A DNA stretch of 64,000 nt. It comes from Mycolicibacterium tusciae JS617. Its GTDB lineage: Bacteria > Actinomycetota > Actinomycetes > Mycobacteriales > Mycobacteriaceae. Shown in pieces: positions 8,773 to 17,754 of the stretch. The translations under genes and the position numbers were made by a program. The stretch is taken from NCBI RefSeq assembly GCF_000243415.2, contig NZ_KI912270.1:248001-312000 (forward strand). Direction: 5' to 3'. The notes under the pieces are model-generated. The model did no database searches, had not been told where the DNA came from, and saw only the letters and a program-made list of their open reading frames with translations. Every line of letters starts with the position of its first letter. Positions within the stretch are counted from its first letter, which is position 1.

Positions 8773-10254
8773 CTAGGCCAGCCCGCCCGCGCGCCTGCCG
8801 AACACCATGCCGGCGGCGAGCCCCGATCCGCCCGGGTAGTTGCCACTGAAGAGCCCGCCGAGCGCCTCGCCGCACGCGAACAGACCCGGAATCGGCTCGC
8901 CGGACTCGTTCAGCACGCGTCCGTCGACGTCACCGTCCAGGCCGCCGAAGGTGAACGTGATGCCACACGTCACCGGATATGCGTAGAACGGCGGTGCCTC
9001 GAGTGGGGTTGCCCAGTGAGTTTTCGGCGGCTGCACGCGGGCAGAGCGGCTGTCCTTCACATTCGGGTCGAACGGGATGGAGGTATCGATCGACGCGTTG
9101 TACTCGGCGACCGTCGCGGCGAATTGTTCCGCGTCGATGTCCAGCGTGCGACCGAGATCTTCGATCGAATCCGCGGTCACTTCGGAGATCCCCGGCATGT
9201 CGTACTCCTCTTTGCGGAGCATGGGCCGAAGCGTCGCGTCGAAGATTTGATATGCGACTGAGCCGGGTTGTTTCAGTATCTTCTCGCCGTACTTCGCGTA
9301 GGTGTAATTGCGGAAGTCAGCGCCCTCGTCGAGGAACCGCCTGCCTTCACGGTTCACGATGATGCCGAGCGGATAGCTCTGCCGCGTCAGCCGATTCGTC
9401 AGTTCACGGTTGGATTCGTTATTCGGCGTGAAGGCGTCCCACTGCACACTGTGCGCGGTGGACCAGTCGCCGCCCATGGCCGCCCCGACGGAGAGGGCGG
9501 CTGCGAGCATCTCGCCGGTGTTGTACGGTGTGCCACGGACTTTCGCGTTCCGCCAGCCGGGACCGAGATATTTCTCGCGCCACTCGGGATTCGATTCGAA
9601 GCCGCCCGCGGCGATGATCACGCTGTCCGCGTACAGCCGGCTCTTTCCGTCGGCGTCATCTGGGTTTTCGACGTCGACACCGACGACCCTGCCGTCCTCT
9701 ACCACCAGCTTCGTCGCCCTTGTGTCGTAACGGATCTCGGTGCCGAACTGCTGCGAGACCCGCGTGTGGTCGGCGATGAGCCCTTCCCCGCCGTTGACAT
9801 TGCCCACGTGCAGGCCACCCCAGAACAGGTAGCTGCCGTCGGGGCGCTCGTATGCCTGTCGCTCGTACATCAGCCGGTACCGCAGGCCCAGCGAGTGCAG
9901 CCAACGCACGGCGTCCTGGGCCTCGTTGACCAGAACTCGAGCCAACTGCGGATGAGTGCGGCCCTCGGTCACCCTTTCGAGGTCGGCGAGATATTCCGCC
10001 GGACTGTATGGCGGCACCTCGGCGCGGCGGTGCCGTTCGTCAGGCTCAACGAAGGCGATGAGGTCGTCGAGGCCCGCGTGGCCGATCCGGGTGGCCCCGG
10101 CGGTGTAATAGCTATTTCCCCCGGCCAGGTCCGCGGTGCCACGTTCAACCAGCACCACACTTCGTCCGCGTTCGGCGGCGGCATGGGCCGCCGAGAATCC
10201 TGCATTTCCGCCACCGATGACGATGACGTCGTAGTCGGTCCGGGGTTCGTCCAT
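8773..10254 (-). CDS. FAD-dependent dehydrogenase, tricarballylate dehydrogenase (TcuA)-like
   Basis: A flavoprotein of 493 residues in the fumarate reductase/succinate dehydrogenase flavoprotein superfamily. The Rossmann motif VIGGGNAGFSAAHAA is near residue 13 and GGNSYYT follows near 45, a pattern typical of TcuA-type rather than succinate dehydrogenase proteins. The C-terminus has the FAD-closing GLFACGEALGGLFSGNYPGG. TcuA oxidises tricarballylate to cis-aconitate. The divergent TctCBA tricarboxylate transporter supports a tri- or dicarboxylate substrate. No tcuB-like electron-transfer gene is present, so the electron acceptor is unknown. Ketosteroid dehydrogenase-like members of the same superfamily are the main alternative. 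Confidence 0.75.
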   Translation of the reverse strand: MDEPRTDYDVIVIGGGNAGFSAAHAAAERGRSVVLVERGTADLAGGNSYYTAGATRIGHAGLDDLIAFVEPDERHRRAEVPPYSPAEYLADLERVTEGRTHPQLARVLVNEAQDAVRWLHSLGLRYRLMYERQAYERPDGSYLFWGGLHVGNVNGGEGLIADHTRVSQQFGTEIRYDTRATKLVVEDGRVVGVDVENPDDADGKSRLYADSVIIAAGGFESNPEWREKYLGPGWRNAKVRGTPYNTGEMLAAALSVGAAMGGDWSTAHSVQWDAFTPNNESNRELTNRLTRQSYPLGIIVNREGRRFLDEGADFRNYTYAKYGEKILKQPGSVAYQIFDATLRPMLRKEEYDMPGISEVTADSIEDLGRTLDIDAEQFAATVAEYNASIDTSIPFDPNVKDSRSARVQPPKTHWATPLEAPPFYAYPVTCGITFTFGGLDGDVDGRVLNESGEPIPGLFACGEALGGLFSGNYPGGSGLAAGMVFGRRAGGLA

Positions 10255-10325
10255 GGGGAGTTCCTTTGTATGGTTTGCGACCGCCGAAACACGGGGTACC
10301 CGCCCCTCGCCGGACTAGGACGCTG

Positions 10326-10363
10326 TTGTGTGGATCGTACACAAGTGTATACATTGGTGTACA
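10326..10363. promoter_or_regulatory. Operator cluster between tcuA-like and tctC
   Basis: Within 38 bases lie three palindromic TGTAC-type elements. TTGTGT (10326-10331) pairs with ACACAA (10339-10344), followed by the perfect palindrome TGTATACA (10346-10353) and by TGTACA (10358-10363). The cluster is 23 bp before the tctC ATG in the divergent promoter region. GntR/FCD regulators bind short AT-richer palindromes of this kind, so the neighbouring GntR protein is the natural candidate. Confidence 0.55.
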
Positions 10364-10385
10364 TCACTCGACCAAAGGTTGTTCG

Positions 10386-11384
10386 ATGACACAAGTACGA
10401 CGATGGTTACCGGTGGTAGTCGCGGTACTCGCGACCCTGGCGATCGTGCTGACGGCTCCCCAAAAGAGCCCGGCGGGTACGACTGCGGCAAATGCACTCG
10501 GCGATCAGCAGCTGCGGATCATGGCGCCTGCCGCGCCAGGCGGTGGGTGGGACCAGACCTCGCGCGCGATGCAGGAGTCCTTGCGCGAGGTCGTCGGCAG
10601 GACTGAGGTCTACAACGTGGCGGGCGCGGGCGGCACGATCGGGCTCAGCCAATTCGTCCGATTCGACGGCGACGCATCCCAGCTGATGACGACAGGTTTG
10701 ATCATGGTCGGGGCCGTCGTGGCGAACCACTCGCAGTACTCGCTTGACGACACGACCCCGTTGGTGCGGCTCACCAGCGACTACGAAGTGGTCGTCGTAC
10801 CGAAAGACTCGCCGCTGGACAAGCTCCCGGATGTCGCCGAGGCGATGAAGGGAAACCTGCGTTCCGTCTCGATCGCCGGCGGTTCAGCGGGCGGCGCGGA
10901 GCAGATCCTCGCCGGCTTGATGGCGAAAGCGGTCGGAGTCAATCCCGCCCAACTGAGCTACGTCGCGCACTCGGGCGGCGGCGAGATGTTGTCCACGCTG
11001 CTGTCGGGTCGTTCGACGATAGCCATCTCCGGAGTGTCAGAGATTCAGCCCCAGATCGACTCCGGCGAAGTTCGCGCGCTCGCCGTTTCCAGTCCACAGC
11101 GACTGGAGGGCCTGCCCGATGTGCCGACGATGCGCGAAGCGGGAATGGACGTCGAGCTGCAGAACTGGCGCGGCGTCGTCGCACCGAAGGGCATCAGCGA
11201 AGAGCAGGAGCAGGCCCTGGAGACCGTGCTGGTCGACATGACCAAAACCAAGGTGTGGCAAGACATCCTGAAGGACCGGGGCTGGGGCGACGCCACGCTC
11301 GCCGGTGAGGAATTCGAGGAGTTCGTCCGGGCCGAGCAGGCCAGGGTGAAGCAGGTGCTCGACGAGATTGGGCTGGGAAAGTGA
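10386..11384 (+). CDS. tctC: Tripartite tricarboxylate transporter substrate-binding protein (TctC/Bug)
   Basis: A 332-residue extracytoplasmic binding protein. It has a basic N-terminus and hydrophobic segment (WLPVVVAVLATLAIVL), then the family opening LRIMAPAAPGGGWDQTSRAM, which contacts the ligand carboxylate in Bug proteins. No lipobox Cys is seen, so it may be secreted or membrane-anchored by the uncleaved segment. The ATG at 10386 is chosen because longer readings run into the operator cluster. It overlaps tctB by four bases (GTGA). Confidence 0.9.
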   Translation: MTQVRRWLPVVVAVLATLAIVLTAPQKSPAGTTAANALGDQQLRIMAPAAPGGGWDQTSRAMQESLREVVGRTEVYNVAGAGGTIGLSQFVRFDGDASQLMTTGLIMVGAVVANHSQYSLDDTTPLVRLTSDYEVVVVPKDSPLDKLPDVAEAMKGNLRSVSIAGGSAGGAEQILAGLMAKAVGVNPAQLSYVAHSGGGEMLSTLLSGRSTIAISGVSEIQPQIDSGEVRALAVSSPQRLEGLPDVPTMREAGMDVELQNWRGVVAPKGISEEQEQALETVLVDMTKTKVWQDILKDRGWGDATLAGEEFEEFVRAEQARVKQVLDEIGLGK

Positions 11385-11905
11385 CTGAGCCGCAAGACGC
11401 TGGGGCCGCGACTACCGCCGACCCCATTCCCGAAGAAGTTCCCGACCGCAACACGGTGCTGGCATCCGCAGCGTTCGGCGCTCTCATGCTGGTGGCCGCC
11501 GTACTTGTCATCGTCGACGCCCTGCGCCTGCCGAAAACCTCCGAGGCGGTTGGCCCCGCGGCCGTGCCGTTGCCGATCGGCGTGCTGCTCGGTGTCTTAG
11601 GCGCGGCCCTGCTGATACAGGCCCGCACGCAGTTGAGCACCGCGTCGAGGGAAGCGACCTGGCAGCCGCGGGCGGGCTTGCGACTGCTCGGGATGATCGT
11701 CGCGCTGGTGGCATTCGCTGTGCTGCTACCGATCGTCGGCTACGTGGTGAGTTCCGCCGCCCTGTTCGTCGCCTCCGCGATGCTGCTCGGGGCGCCGAAG
11801 CTCTGGCAGACCGTCGCCTACGGGTGGGCGCTTGCGGCCATCGTGTTCCTGGTGTTCGACCGCTTGATCGGGCTGAGCCTGCCGACCGGACCGTGGGGGT
11901 TCTGA
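11381..11905 (+). CDS. tctB: Tripartite tricarboxylate transporter small membrane subunit (TctB)
   Basis: A protein of 174 residues with four predicted membrane segments, the usual form of TctB. The GTG start overlaps the tctC stop. It assembles with the large permease TctA to move the tricarboxylate delivered by TctC. It is named mostly by its position between the clear TctC and TctA genes and by its size. Confidence 0.85.
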   Translation: MTEPQDAGAATTADPIPEEVPDRNTVLASAAFGALMLVAAVLVIVDALRLPKTSEAVGPAAVPLPIGVLLGVLGAALLIQARTQLSTASREATWQPRAGLRLLGMIVALVAFAVLLPIVGYVVSSAALFVASAMLLGAPKLWQTVAYGWALAAIVFLVFDRLIGLSLPTGPWGF

Positions 11906-11906
11906 C

Positions 11907-13433
11907 ATGGACTCATTCAGCATGCTTCTCGAGGGTTTCGCTTCCGCAGTCACGCCGGGCAACCTGCTGTGGGCACTGGTCGGCGTCACGATCGGCACCG
12001 CCGTGGGAGTGCTGCCCGGCATCGGGCCCGCTCTCACCGTCGCCCTGCTGCTGCCGATCACGTTCAAACTCGAACCCACCAGCGCGCTGATCCTGTTCGC
12101 CGGCATCTACTACGGAGGTATGTACGGCGGCTCGACGACCGCGATTTTGTTGAACGTGCCGGGTGAAAGTTCGTCGATGGTCACGGCGCTCGAAGGCAAC
12201 AAGATGGCGCGCGCAGGTAGAGCGGCGGCCGCCCTTGCCACCGCCGCGATCGGCAGTTTCGTCGCGGGAACCATCGGAACGATCGCATTGACTTTCGTCG
12301 CACCGGCGGTCGCCGACTTCGCGACGAGCTTCGGTCCGCCCGAGTATGTGGCGCTGATGGCCGTCGCGTTCGTGACGGTTAGCGCACTGCTTGGCGACAA
12401 CTTCGTCAAGGGGGCGGCGAGCCTGCTCGTCGGGGCCACGATCGGCTTGATCGGCATCGACACCCAGACAGGTCAACCCCGTCTCACGTTCGGTATCGAC
12501 TCCCTGCTCGACGGTGTCGATGTCGTCATCGTGGTGATCGCGCTGTTCGCGCTGGGCGAAGCGTTCCGTCACGTACTGACCGGCACCGGTGGCACGACCA
12601 TCAATCCGCTTCGGGGACGGGCCTTGTTGACGCGCCAGGACTTTCGCCGCTCCTGGCCCGCATGGCTGCGCGGCACCGCCTTCGGGTTCCCGATCGGCGC
12701 CCTGCCCGCCGGCGGGGCGGAGGTGCCGACGTTCCTCAGCTACGCGACGGAAAAGCGGCTGAGCAAGCACCCCGAAGAGTTCGGGCACGGTGCCATCGAG
12801 GGGGTCGCGGGTCCCGAGGCCGCCAACAATGCGGCGGCCGCGGGCGTGCTCGTCCCGCTGCTCACCATCGGGCTTCCCACGTCGGCCACGGCGGCGGTGA
12901 TCCTCGTCGCATTCCAGTCTTACGGGCTGCAGCCCGGACCCGAGTTGTTCAGCGAGTCAGGACCTTTGGTGTGGACGCTGATCGCGAGCCTCTACATCGG
13001 CAACCTGATGCTGCTCGTGCTGAACCTTCCGATGGCCAGGGTGTGGGCGCGGCTGCTGACCATTCCGGCCTACGGCATCTACGCGGGTGTGCTGGTGTTC
13101 GCCACACTCGGCACATTCGCCACCGGTGGCACGACATTCGATCTGCTGATCCTGTGTGCACTGGGCTTGCTCGGCCTGTTGATGATGCAGGGCGGAATCC
13201 CGGTGGCACCTGCAATTGTCGGTCTGATTCTCGGCCCGATCGCCGAGGAGCAGTTGCGCCGCGCCCTGACCCTGTCCGAGGGCGACCCGTCGATCCTGGT
13301 GTCCAGTCCGATCACCATCGTGCTGTGGGCAGTCGTCGTCATCGCCATTGTGGCGTCGATCGTGCTGCCGAGGGCACGCCGTCGTCGGATGTTGCTCAAG
13401 GACCGCGCTGAAAGCAGTCAGGCCACCCAGTAG
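11907..13433 (+). CDS. tctA: Tripartite tricarboxylate transporter large permease (TctA)
   Basis: A 508-residue membrane protein with about 11-12 hydrophobic segments. The conserved TctA signatures are [18 protein letters not shown] near residue 30 and [20 protein letters not shown] near 70. It starts one base after the tctB stop, completing a tctCBA operon. Its last 16 bp overlap the end of the convergent siderophore-interacting protein gene. Confidence 0.92.
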   Translation: MDSFSMLLEGFASAVTPGNLLWALVGVTIGTAVGVLPGIGPALTVALLLPITFKLEPTSALILFAGIYYGGMYGGSTTAILLNVPGESSSMVTALEGNKMARAGRAAAALATAAIGSFVAGTIGTIALTFVAPAVADFATSFGPPEYVALMAVAFVTVSALLGDNFVKGAASLLVGATIGLIGIDTQTGQPRLTFGIDSLLDGVDVVIVVIALFALGEAFRHVLTGTGGTTINPLRGRALLTRQDFRRSWPAWLRGTAFGFPIGALPAGGAEVPTFLSYATEKRLSKHPEEFGHGAIEGVAGPEAANNAAAAGVLVPLLTIGLPTSATAAVILVAFQSYGLQPGPELFSESGPLVWTLIASLYIGNLMLLVLNLPMARVWARLLTIPAYGIYAGVLVFATLGTFATGGTTFDLLILCALGLLGLLMMQGGIPVAPAIVGLILGPIAEEQLRRALTLSEGDPSILVSSPITIVLWAVVVIAIVASIVLPRARRRRMLLKDRAESSQATQ

Positions 13434-14137
13434 GCCTGTGCCTTGATGGATTTGCGGGGAATGCCGTAGTCCTCCCGAAGCACCTTGGCGACGGCGCGGG
13501 TGGTGCGGTTGTCGCACGCCACCCAGCCGAAGTGGTCGGAGGCGTCGAACACCGACGAGCCGATGGCCTGTATCAGTGCCTCGCCGTTGTTCTTGCGGTC
13601 CACCCACTCCACGTCGGCAGCCCGCCCGCCCACCGGCAGTTGCTTGTCGTCCTCGTGACTTGCCTCGAGAAATACCCATGAGGGCGTGTCGCCGATCGCG
13701 TCCAGCAGCGAGTTGATCGCAGGCAGCGAGGCGGTGTCGCCGACGATGATGTAGCCGGCGGGCTGCGGCTGGGGCAGTCCGAAGTTGCTCCCCAGGACCG
13801 TCACGTCCACGGTGTCGCCCGGCTTGGCGTTGCGCGCCCAATTGGCCGCCACGCCGTCGTGCAACGCCAACTCGATGTCCACCGTGCCCGCCGCGGGATC
13901 GGGGCCGACGAGCGTGTAGCCGCATTGATGCAGTTTGTCGCCGTCGGCGAACCACATCCGGATCCACATCGTCGGATGCGGTGCGTGGTCGTTCAACATC
14001 TCGCCGGCATCAAGGCTCAGCCGCAGGTAATGCGGGCTGAGCTCGCGTCGCCCTGTCACGGTCAGCGTGTAGTCACCGGCACCGAGCAGCTTGAGCACCG
14101 CACCCGGGAATCCACGCGAAGGCTTCGTTTCCGACAT
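13418..14137 (-). CDS. Siderophore-interacting protein (FAD-binding ferric reductase)
   Basis: This 239-residue SIP-family flavoprotein (ViuB/YqjH-like) has an N-terminal FAD-binding barrel ([12 protein letters not shown] through [14 protein letters not shown]) and a C-terminal NAD(P)H-binding part ending AQAYWVA. These proteins reduce ferric siderophores in the cytosol to release iron. A candidate IdeR iron box abuts the start codon, consistent with iron-repressed expression. No siderophore synthesis or import genes lie beside it. Confidence 0.88.
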   Translation of the reverse strand: MSETKPSRGFPGAVLKLLGAGDYTLTVTGRRELSPHYLRLSLDAGEMLNDHAPHPTMWIRMWFADGDKLHQCGYTLVGPDPAAGTVDIELALHDGVAANWARNAKPGDTVDVTVLGSNFGLPQPQPAGYIIVGDTASLPAINSLLDAIGDTPSWVFLEASHEDDKQLPVGGRAADVEWVDRKNNGEALIQAIGSSVFDASDHFGWVACDNRTTRAVAKVLREDYGIPRKSIKAQAYWVA

Positions 14138-14156
14138 GCGAGTTAGGCTACCCTAA
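14138..14156. promoter_or_regulatory. Candidate IdeR iron box
   Basis: The 19-mer GCGAGTTAGGCTACCCTAA matches 14 of 19 positions of the mycobacterial iron-box consensus TTAGGTTAGSCTAACCTAA, with the right half matching 8 of 9. The core GTTAGGCTACCCTAAC is a near-palindrome. It touches the SIP start codon, so the SIP mRNA would be leaderless or nearly so. Confidence 0.55.
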
Positions 14157-14164
14157 CCAGCTGC

Positions 14165-15334
14165 TCAGGTGGTGCGCACGCGGGTGACGCGATGCAACAA
14201 CCAGGCCACCGGCACCGTCACCACAAAGGTGACGAAGAACAACCACCACATCGATCCGGTGTAGATCGGGTACCGAACGACCTCGACCATCACCAGCTCC
14301 ATCGTCAGCAGATGGATCAGGAAGATCTCGTAGGAGATCTCGCCGAGGAAGACCATGGGCCGCGAACCGAGAAACCGCGTGTAGAGACCACGGTCCCCTA
14401 GCGCGAGCGGTGCCACCATCAGCGTGGAGATCACCGCATAGAAGCCCGCCTTCACCAGCGCCTCGCGCAATTCGGCCGGCGATGTGGTGGGCTCGCCCGC
14501 AATCGGCGTGGACACGATGAAGTAGCAGATCACCGCCAGCGGAATGCACGCCAGCGCGTACGCCCGCACACCCAGTGGCTGCAGGGCAGCAAGGACCATT
14601 CCGCCGATGAACCATAAGAGGTACGTCGGTAGCCATAGCCGCGCCGCGTCGGGCAGAAAGTCGGTGGTATGCACCAGGATCAGCCACGCCGGGGTGAGCA
14701 GGGCCAGCCCGCCCAGGCCCGCCAGCAACCTCGCCGGCCGCCAACGGCGTCGGCACAGCACCACGAGCAGCAGATAGGCCAGCAGCGGCAAAACGATGTA
14801 GAACGCAACCTCGACCGCCAGGCTCCACATCTGCGTAAGCCCTTGGTGCAGAAAGGAATACAAGTAGTTGTCGGTATATATCTGGGTCAGCGTCAGGTTG
14901 CGGAACAGACCTTCCCAGGTGTGCCCGGGATTGGGCCCGGCGGTACGGAAGTGATACAGCAGGTAGGCCGCCAGCACCGTGACGACGTAAGCGGGCATGA
15001 TGCGTCGCACCCGGTGCCAGGCGTAGCGGCGCACCGACGGCGGCGCATATTGCCTGATGTCGCCGGCCGGCGCGGCTCCGGCCGCCGCGGAAGCCTTCAC
15101 CCACGGGGCGAACAGCAGAAACCCCGAGAGCACGAAGAACACCGGCACACCGATCTCGGCCCGTGACCAGACCAATCCGGCGTAACCGTGCGTGTACTTG
15201 CCGGTGGTGTACGCGGCGTGGGTGAGCATGACCAGCAGCGCCGCCACGGCCCGTATGCCGGTGAGCGAGGCGACCCGCTCGGCCTTACCGACGGATTCCA
15301 GACCGCCCTGGGCGACTCTGTCCGACAGGGTCAT
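14165..15334 (-). CDS. Membrane acyltransferase 3 family protein (Rv1254-like)
   Basis: A 389-residue integral membrane O-acyltransferase (OafA/NodX type) with about ten membrane segments. The N-terminal family signature includes GVPVFFVLSGFLLF near residue 50, and a catalytic His is expected near LLVMLTHAAYTT. Such enzymes acylate sugars or lipids of the envelope from acyl-CoA. Its ATG overlaps the stop of the DEAD-box gene (ATGA), so the two are translationally coupled, as Rv1253-Rv1254 are adjacent in M. tuberculosis. The substrate is unknown. Confidence 0.88.
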   Translation of the reverse strand: MTLSDRVAQGGLESVGKAERVASLTGIRAVAALLVMLTHAAYTTGKYTHGYAGLVWSRAEIGVPVFFVLSGFLLFAPWVKASAAAGAAPAGDIRQYAPPSVRRYAWHRVRRIMPAYVVTVLAAYLLYHFRTAGPNPGHTWEGLFRNLTLTQIYTDNYLYSFLHQGLTQMWSLAVEVAFYIVLPLLAYLLLVVLCRRRWRPARLLAGLGGLALLTPAWLILVHTTDFLPDAARLWLPTYLLWFIGGMVLAALQPLGVRAYALACIPLAVICYFIVSTPIAGEPTTSPAELREALVKAGFYAVISTLMVAPLALGDRGLYTRFLGSRPMVFLGEISYEIFLIHLLTMELVMVEVVRYPIYTGSMWWLFFVTFVVTVPVAWLLHRVTRVRTT

Positions 15335-17025
15335 TTGGACTTGTGGCCGGATTTCCCGCCTTTTCGTGGCGGACGATCCGGTTGCAGATTGATCAGCACG
15401 CCCTGAATGCGCGTGCGCTCAAGGGCTTTCATGGTGTCTTGGGACAAGTTGGACGGCAACTCCACCAGCGAGTGGTCGGGCCGGATCGAGATATGCCCGA
15501 AATCGCTGCGGTTCAGCCCGCCCTCGTTCGCGATGGCGCCGACGATCGCACCCGGCATCACCTTGTGCCGCTTACCCACCGCGATGCGATAGGTAGCGAA
15601 GTCGCCGCGCCGTTCACGCGATCGCTTGGGTCCCCGGTCGTCGCGATCGGGCCGGTTGTCTCGTTCACGGCGCTTCTCCGGCGGCGGTTCCGACATCAGG
15701 AACTGCTCACCGTCGCGAGATTGGGCCGCCAGCGCCGCGGCGATGTCCACCATCGGGACGTCGTTCTCGCGCTCGTAGTCCTCGATCATCCGCCGGAACA
15801 TTTCGAAGCCGGGAGCGCCGAGAGCGTCGGTGATCGAGTCGGCGAACTTGGCCACGCGCTGCGCGTTGACGTGGTCGACGGTGGGCAGTTCGGCTTCGGT
15901 GAGCTGTTGGCGGGTGGCCTTTTCGATGGATTTGAGCATGTGCCGCTCGCGTGGCGACACGAACAGCAGGGCCTGTCCGGAGCGGCCGGCCCGACCGGTG
16001 CGGCCGATGCGATGGACGTAGGACTCGGTGTCGTGCGGGATGTCGTAATTCAGCACATGGCTGATGCGCTCGACGTCCAGTCCGCGGGCCGCGACGTCGG
16101 TGGCCACCAAGATGTCGATGGTGCCGTCCTTGAGTGACGCGATGGTGCGTTCGCGTTGCGCCTGAGCGATGTCGCCGTTGATAGCCGCCGCGGCGAAACC
16201 GCGGGCCCGCAGTTTCTCGGCGACCTCCTCGGTGGCCTGCTTGGTGCGAACGAAGACGATCATCGCCTCGAACGGCTCTACTTCGAGGAGTCGGGTCAGT
16301 GCGTCCATCTTGCGTGGACCGGCGACCTGGATGTAGCGCTGCGTGATGTTCTCTGCGGTGGCGGTTTTCGACTTGACCGACACCTCGACCGCGTCGTGCA
16401 GATACTTCTTGGTGATCTTGCGGATGCCTGGCGGCATCGTGGCGGAGAACAACGCCACCTGCTTGTACTCGGGAGTGTCGGCAAGGATGCGCTCGACGTC
16501 CTCGGCGAAGCCCATCTGGAGCATCTCGTCGGCCTCATCGAGCACCAGATAGTCGAGGTGGGTGAGGTCGAGGGTGCCCTTCTCCAGGTGGTCGATCACC
16601 CGGCCCGGGGTACCGACCACCACCTGAGCGCCGCGCCGCAGACCTGCCAGCTGCGGGCCGTAGGACGAGCCCCCGTAGATCGGCAATACGTTGATCTGGG
16701 GCAGATGCGCGCCGTAGCGGCTGAACGCTTCGGCGACCTGCAACGCCAACTCGCGTGTCGGTGCCAGCACCAGCGCTTGGGTGGTTTTGTTGGCGGGATC
16801 GATCTTCGACAGAATCGGGACGGCGAACGCCGCGGTCTTACCGGTCCCGGTCTGAGCCAGCCCGACGACGTCGGAGCCGGCCATCATCGGCGGGATGGTG
16901 GCGGCCTGGATGGCCGATGGTGACTCGTATCCGACATCGCTGATCGCCCGCAGCACCGAAGGGTGTATCTGCAGGTCGTCAAAGGTCAGGTCTGCCCGGT
17001 TCGCGGCCGGGTCGGAGGGCGTCAT
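15331..17025 (-). CDS. deaD: DEAD-box ATP-dependent RNA helicase (DeaD/CsdA)
   Basis: A 564-residue RNA helicase with all core motifs: Q-motif near residue 15, AQTGTGKT at 57-64, PTRELALQV, VVGTPGRVI, DEAD, SAT, and HRIGRTGRAGRSG. The C-terminus has a DbpA-like RNA-binding domain (about residues 475-545) and a basic tail. It remodels structured RNA and ribosome intermediates, chiefly at low temperature. It diverges from lprE with about 80 bp between starts. Confidence 0.95.
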   Translation of the reverse strand: MTPSDPAANRADLTFDDLQIHPSVLRAISDVGYESPSAIQAATIPPMMAGSDVVGLAQTGTGKTAAFAVPILSKIDPANKTTQALVLAPTRELALQVAEAFSRYGAHLPQINVLPIYGGSSYGPQLAGLRRGAQVVVGTPGRVIDHLEKGTLDLTHLDYLVLDEADEMLQMGFAEDVERILADTPEYKQVALFSATMPPGIRKITKKYLHDAVEVSVKSKTATAENITQRYIQVAGPRKMDALTRLLEVEPFEAMIVFVRTKQATEEVAEKLRARGFAAAAINGDIAQAQRERTIASLKDGTIDILVATDVAARGLDVERISHVLNYDIPHDTESYVHRIGRTGRAGRSGQALLFVSPRERHMLKSIEKATRQQLTEAELPTVDHVNAQRVAKFADSITDALGAPGFEMFRRMIEDYERENDVPMVDIAAALAAQSRDGEQFLMSEPPPEKRRERDNRPDRDDRGPKRSRERRGDFATYRIAVGKRHKVMPGAIVGAIANEGGLNRSDFGHISIRPDHSLVELPSNLSQDTMKALERTRIQGVLINLQPDRPPRKGGKSGHKSK

Positions 17026-17103
17026 CAGTCGATGAGTCTAGTGCCCGTCAGCTGCCCGACCCGCCGTGCGGCCTGCCCAATCGTCGTCGTGGGTTTCGGT
17101 ACG

Positions 17104-17676
17104 GTGCCCAACGTGAAGTCGGCGGTCGTGATTTGCATGGTGACGGTCGGGGTGGCGTCCGCGGTCATCGGATGCGGATCGAGCGACTCCACCGCCTCCA
17201 AGACTCCCGGACCATTGGCGCCCAACGTCAGCGCAGCGCCCCCGGCGGGCGCGCCTGCCCCCTCTGGACCTGCAGCGGCCCCGGCCGCCGAAGCCGATCC
17301 GTGCGACGTCAACCTTGCCGCACCCGAGATCGCTGGCGCGGTGTCGGAGTTGCCGCGTGACCCGCGAAGCAATCAGGCGTGGAGCCCCGAGCCGCTGGCG
17401 GGCAATTACAACCAGTGCGCGCCGCTGTCCGTGGTGATCGTCAAGGCCAACACGAATGCGGAGAACCCGAACACCCGTGCCGTGATGTTCCACCTCGGCA
17501 AGTTCATCCCGACAGGCGTGCCGGATACCTACGGATTCAACGGCATCGACAACGCCGTGACCACCGGAGACACCGTCGCGCTGCAGTATTCCAATGGAGT
17601 TTCCGGACTCGCCAGCGTGGTCAGGTTCCGCTGGAACGGCAACGGAGTAGAGCTGATCGGCAACACGGCCGGCTAG
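17104..17676 (+). CDS. lprE: LprE/LppP-family lipoprotein
   Basis: A secreted lipoprotein of about 190 residues. The signal peptide ends in SAVIGC with the acylated Cys at residue 24. A Pro/Ala-rich linker follows, then the conserved domain beginning DPCDVNLAAPEIAGAVSELP and ending NGVELIGNTAG. GTG at 17104 is chosen; GTG at 17113 is an equally plausible start, and the reading can be extended to 16963 but that part lacks lipoprotein character. Its position beside deaD matches Rv1252c. Its function is unknown in detail; it is anchored outside the plasma membrane. The stop codon lies inside a 15-bp tandem duplication. Confidence 0.85.
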   Translation: MPNVKSAVVICMVTVGVASAVIGCGSSDSTASKTPGPLAPNVSAAPPAGAPAPSGPAAAPAAEADPCDVNLAAPEIAGAVSELPRDPRSNQAWSPEPLAGNYNQCAPLSVVIVKANTNAENPNTRAVMFHLGKFIPTGVPDTYGFNGIDNAVTTGDTVALQYSNGVSGLASVVRFRWNGNGVELIGNTAG

Positions 17677-17702
17677 CTCTGCGCCGACTAGCTCTGCGCC
17701 GA
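17673..17702. repeat. 15-bp tandem duplication across the lprE stop
   Basis: CTAGCTCTGCGCCGA occurs twice back to back (17673-17687 and 17688-17702). The first copy contains the lprE TAG stop. The second runs into the left terminal repeat of the DUF559 cassette, sharing its first two bases. Confidence 0.9.
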
Positions 17703-17720
17703 AAGTGGGTTACCCGCACA
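17701..17720 (+). repeat. Left terminal inverted repeat of DUF559 cassette
   Basis: GAAAGTGGGTTACCCGCACA. It is 34 bp beyond the DUF559 stop codon. It pairs with 20101-20120 with one mismatch, at the fourth base. Confidence 0.75.
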
Positions 17721-17754
17721 TGTTTTGTAGGCCAAGCGTGCGTCGAGGCCACAC

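Noticed and set aside
8744..8875. Longer GntR protein starting at 8875
   Set aside because: The extra 44 residues lie within the flavoprotein gene, are low-complexity Arg-rich and lack a ribosome-binding site; ATG 8743 has a good one.
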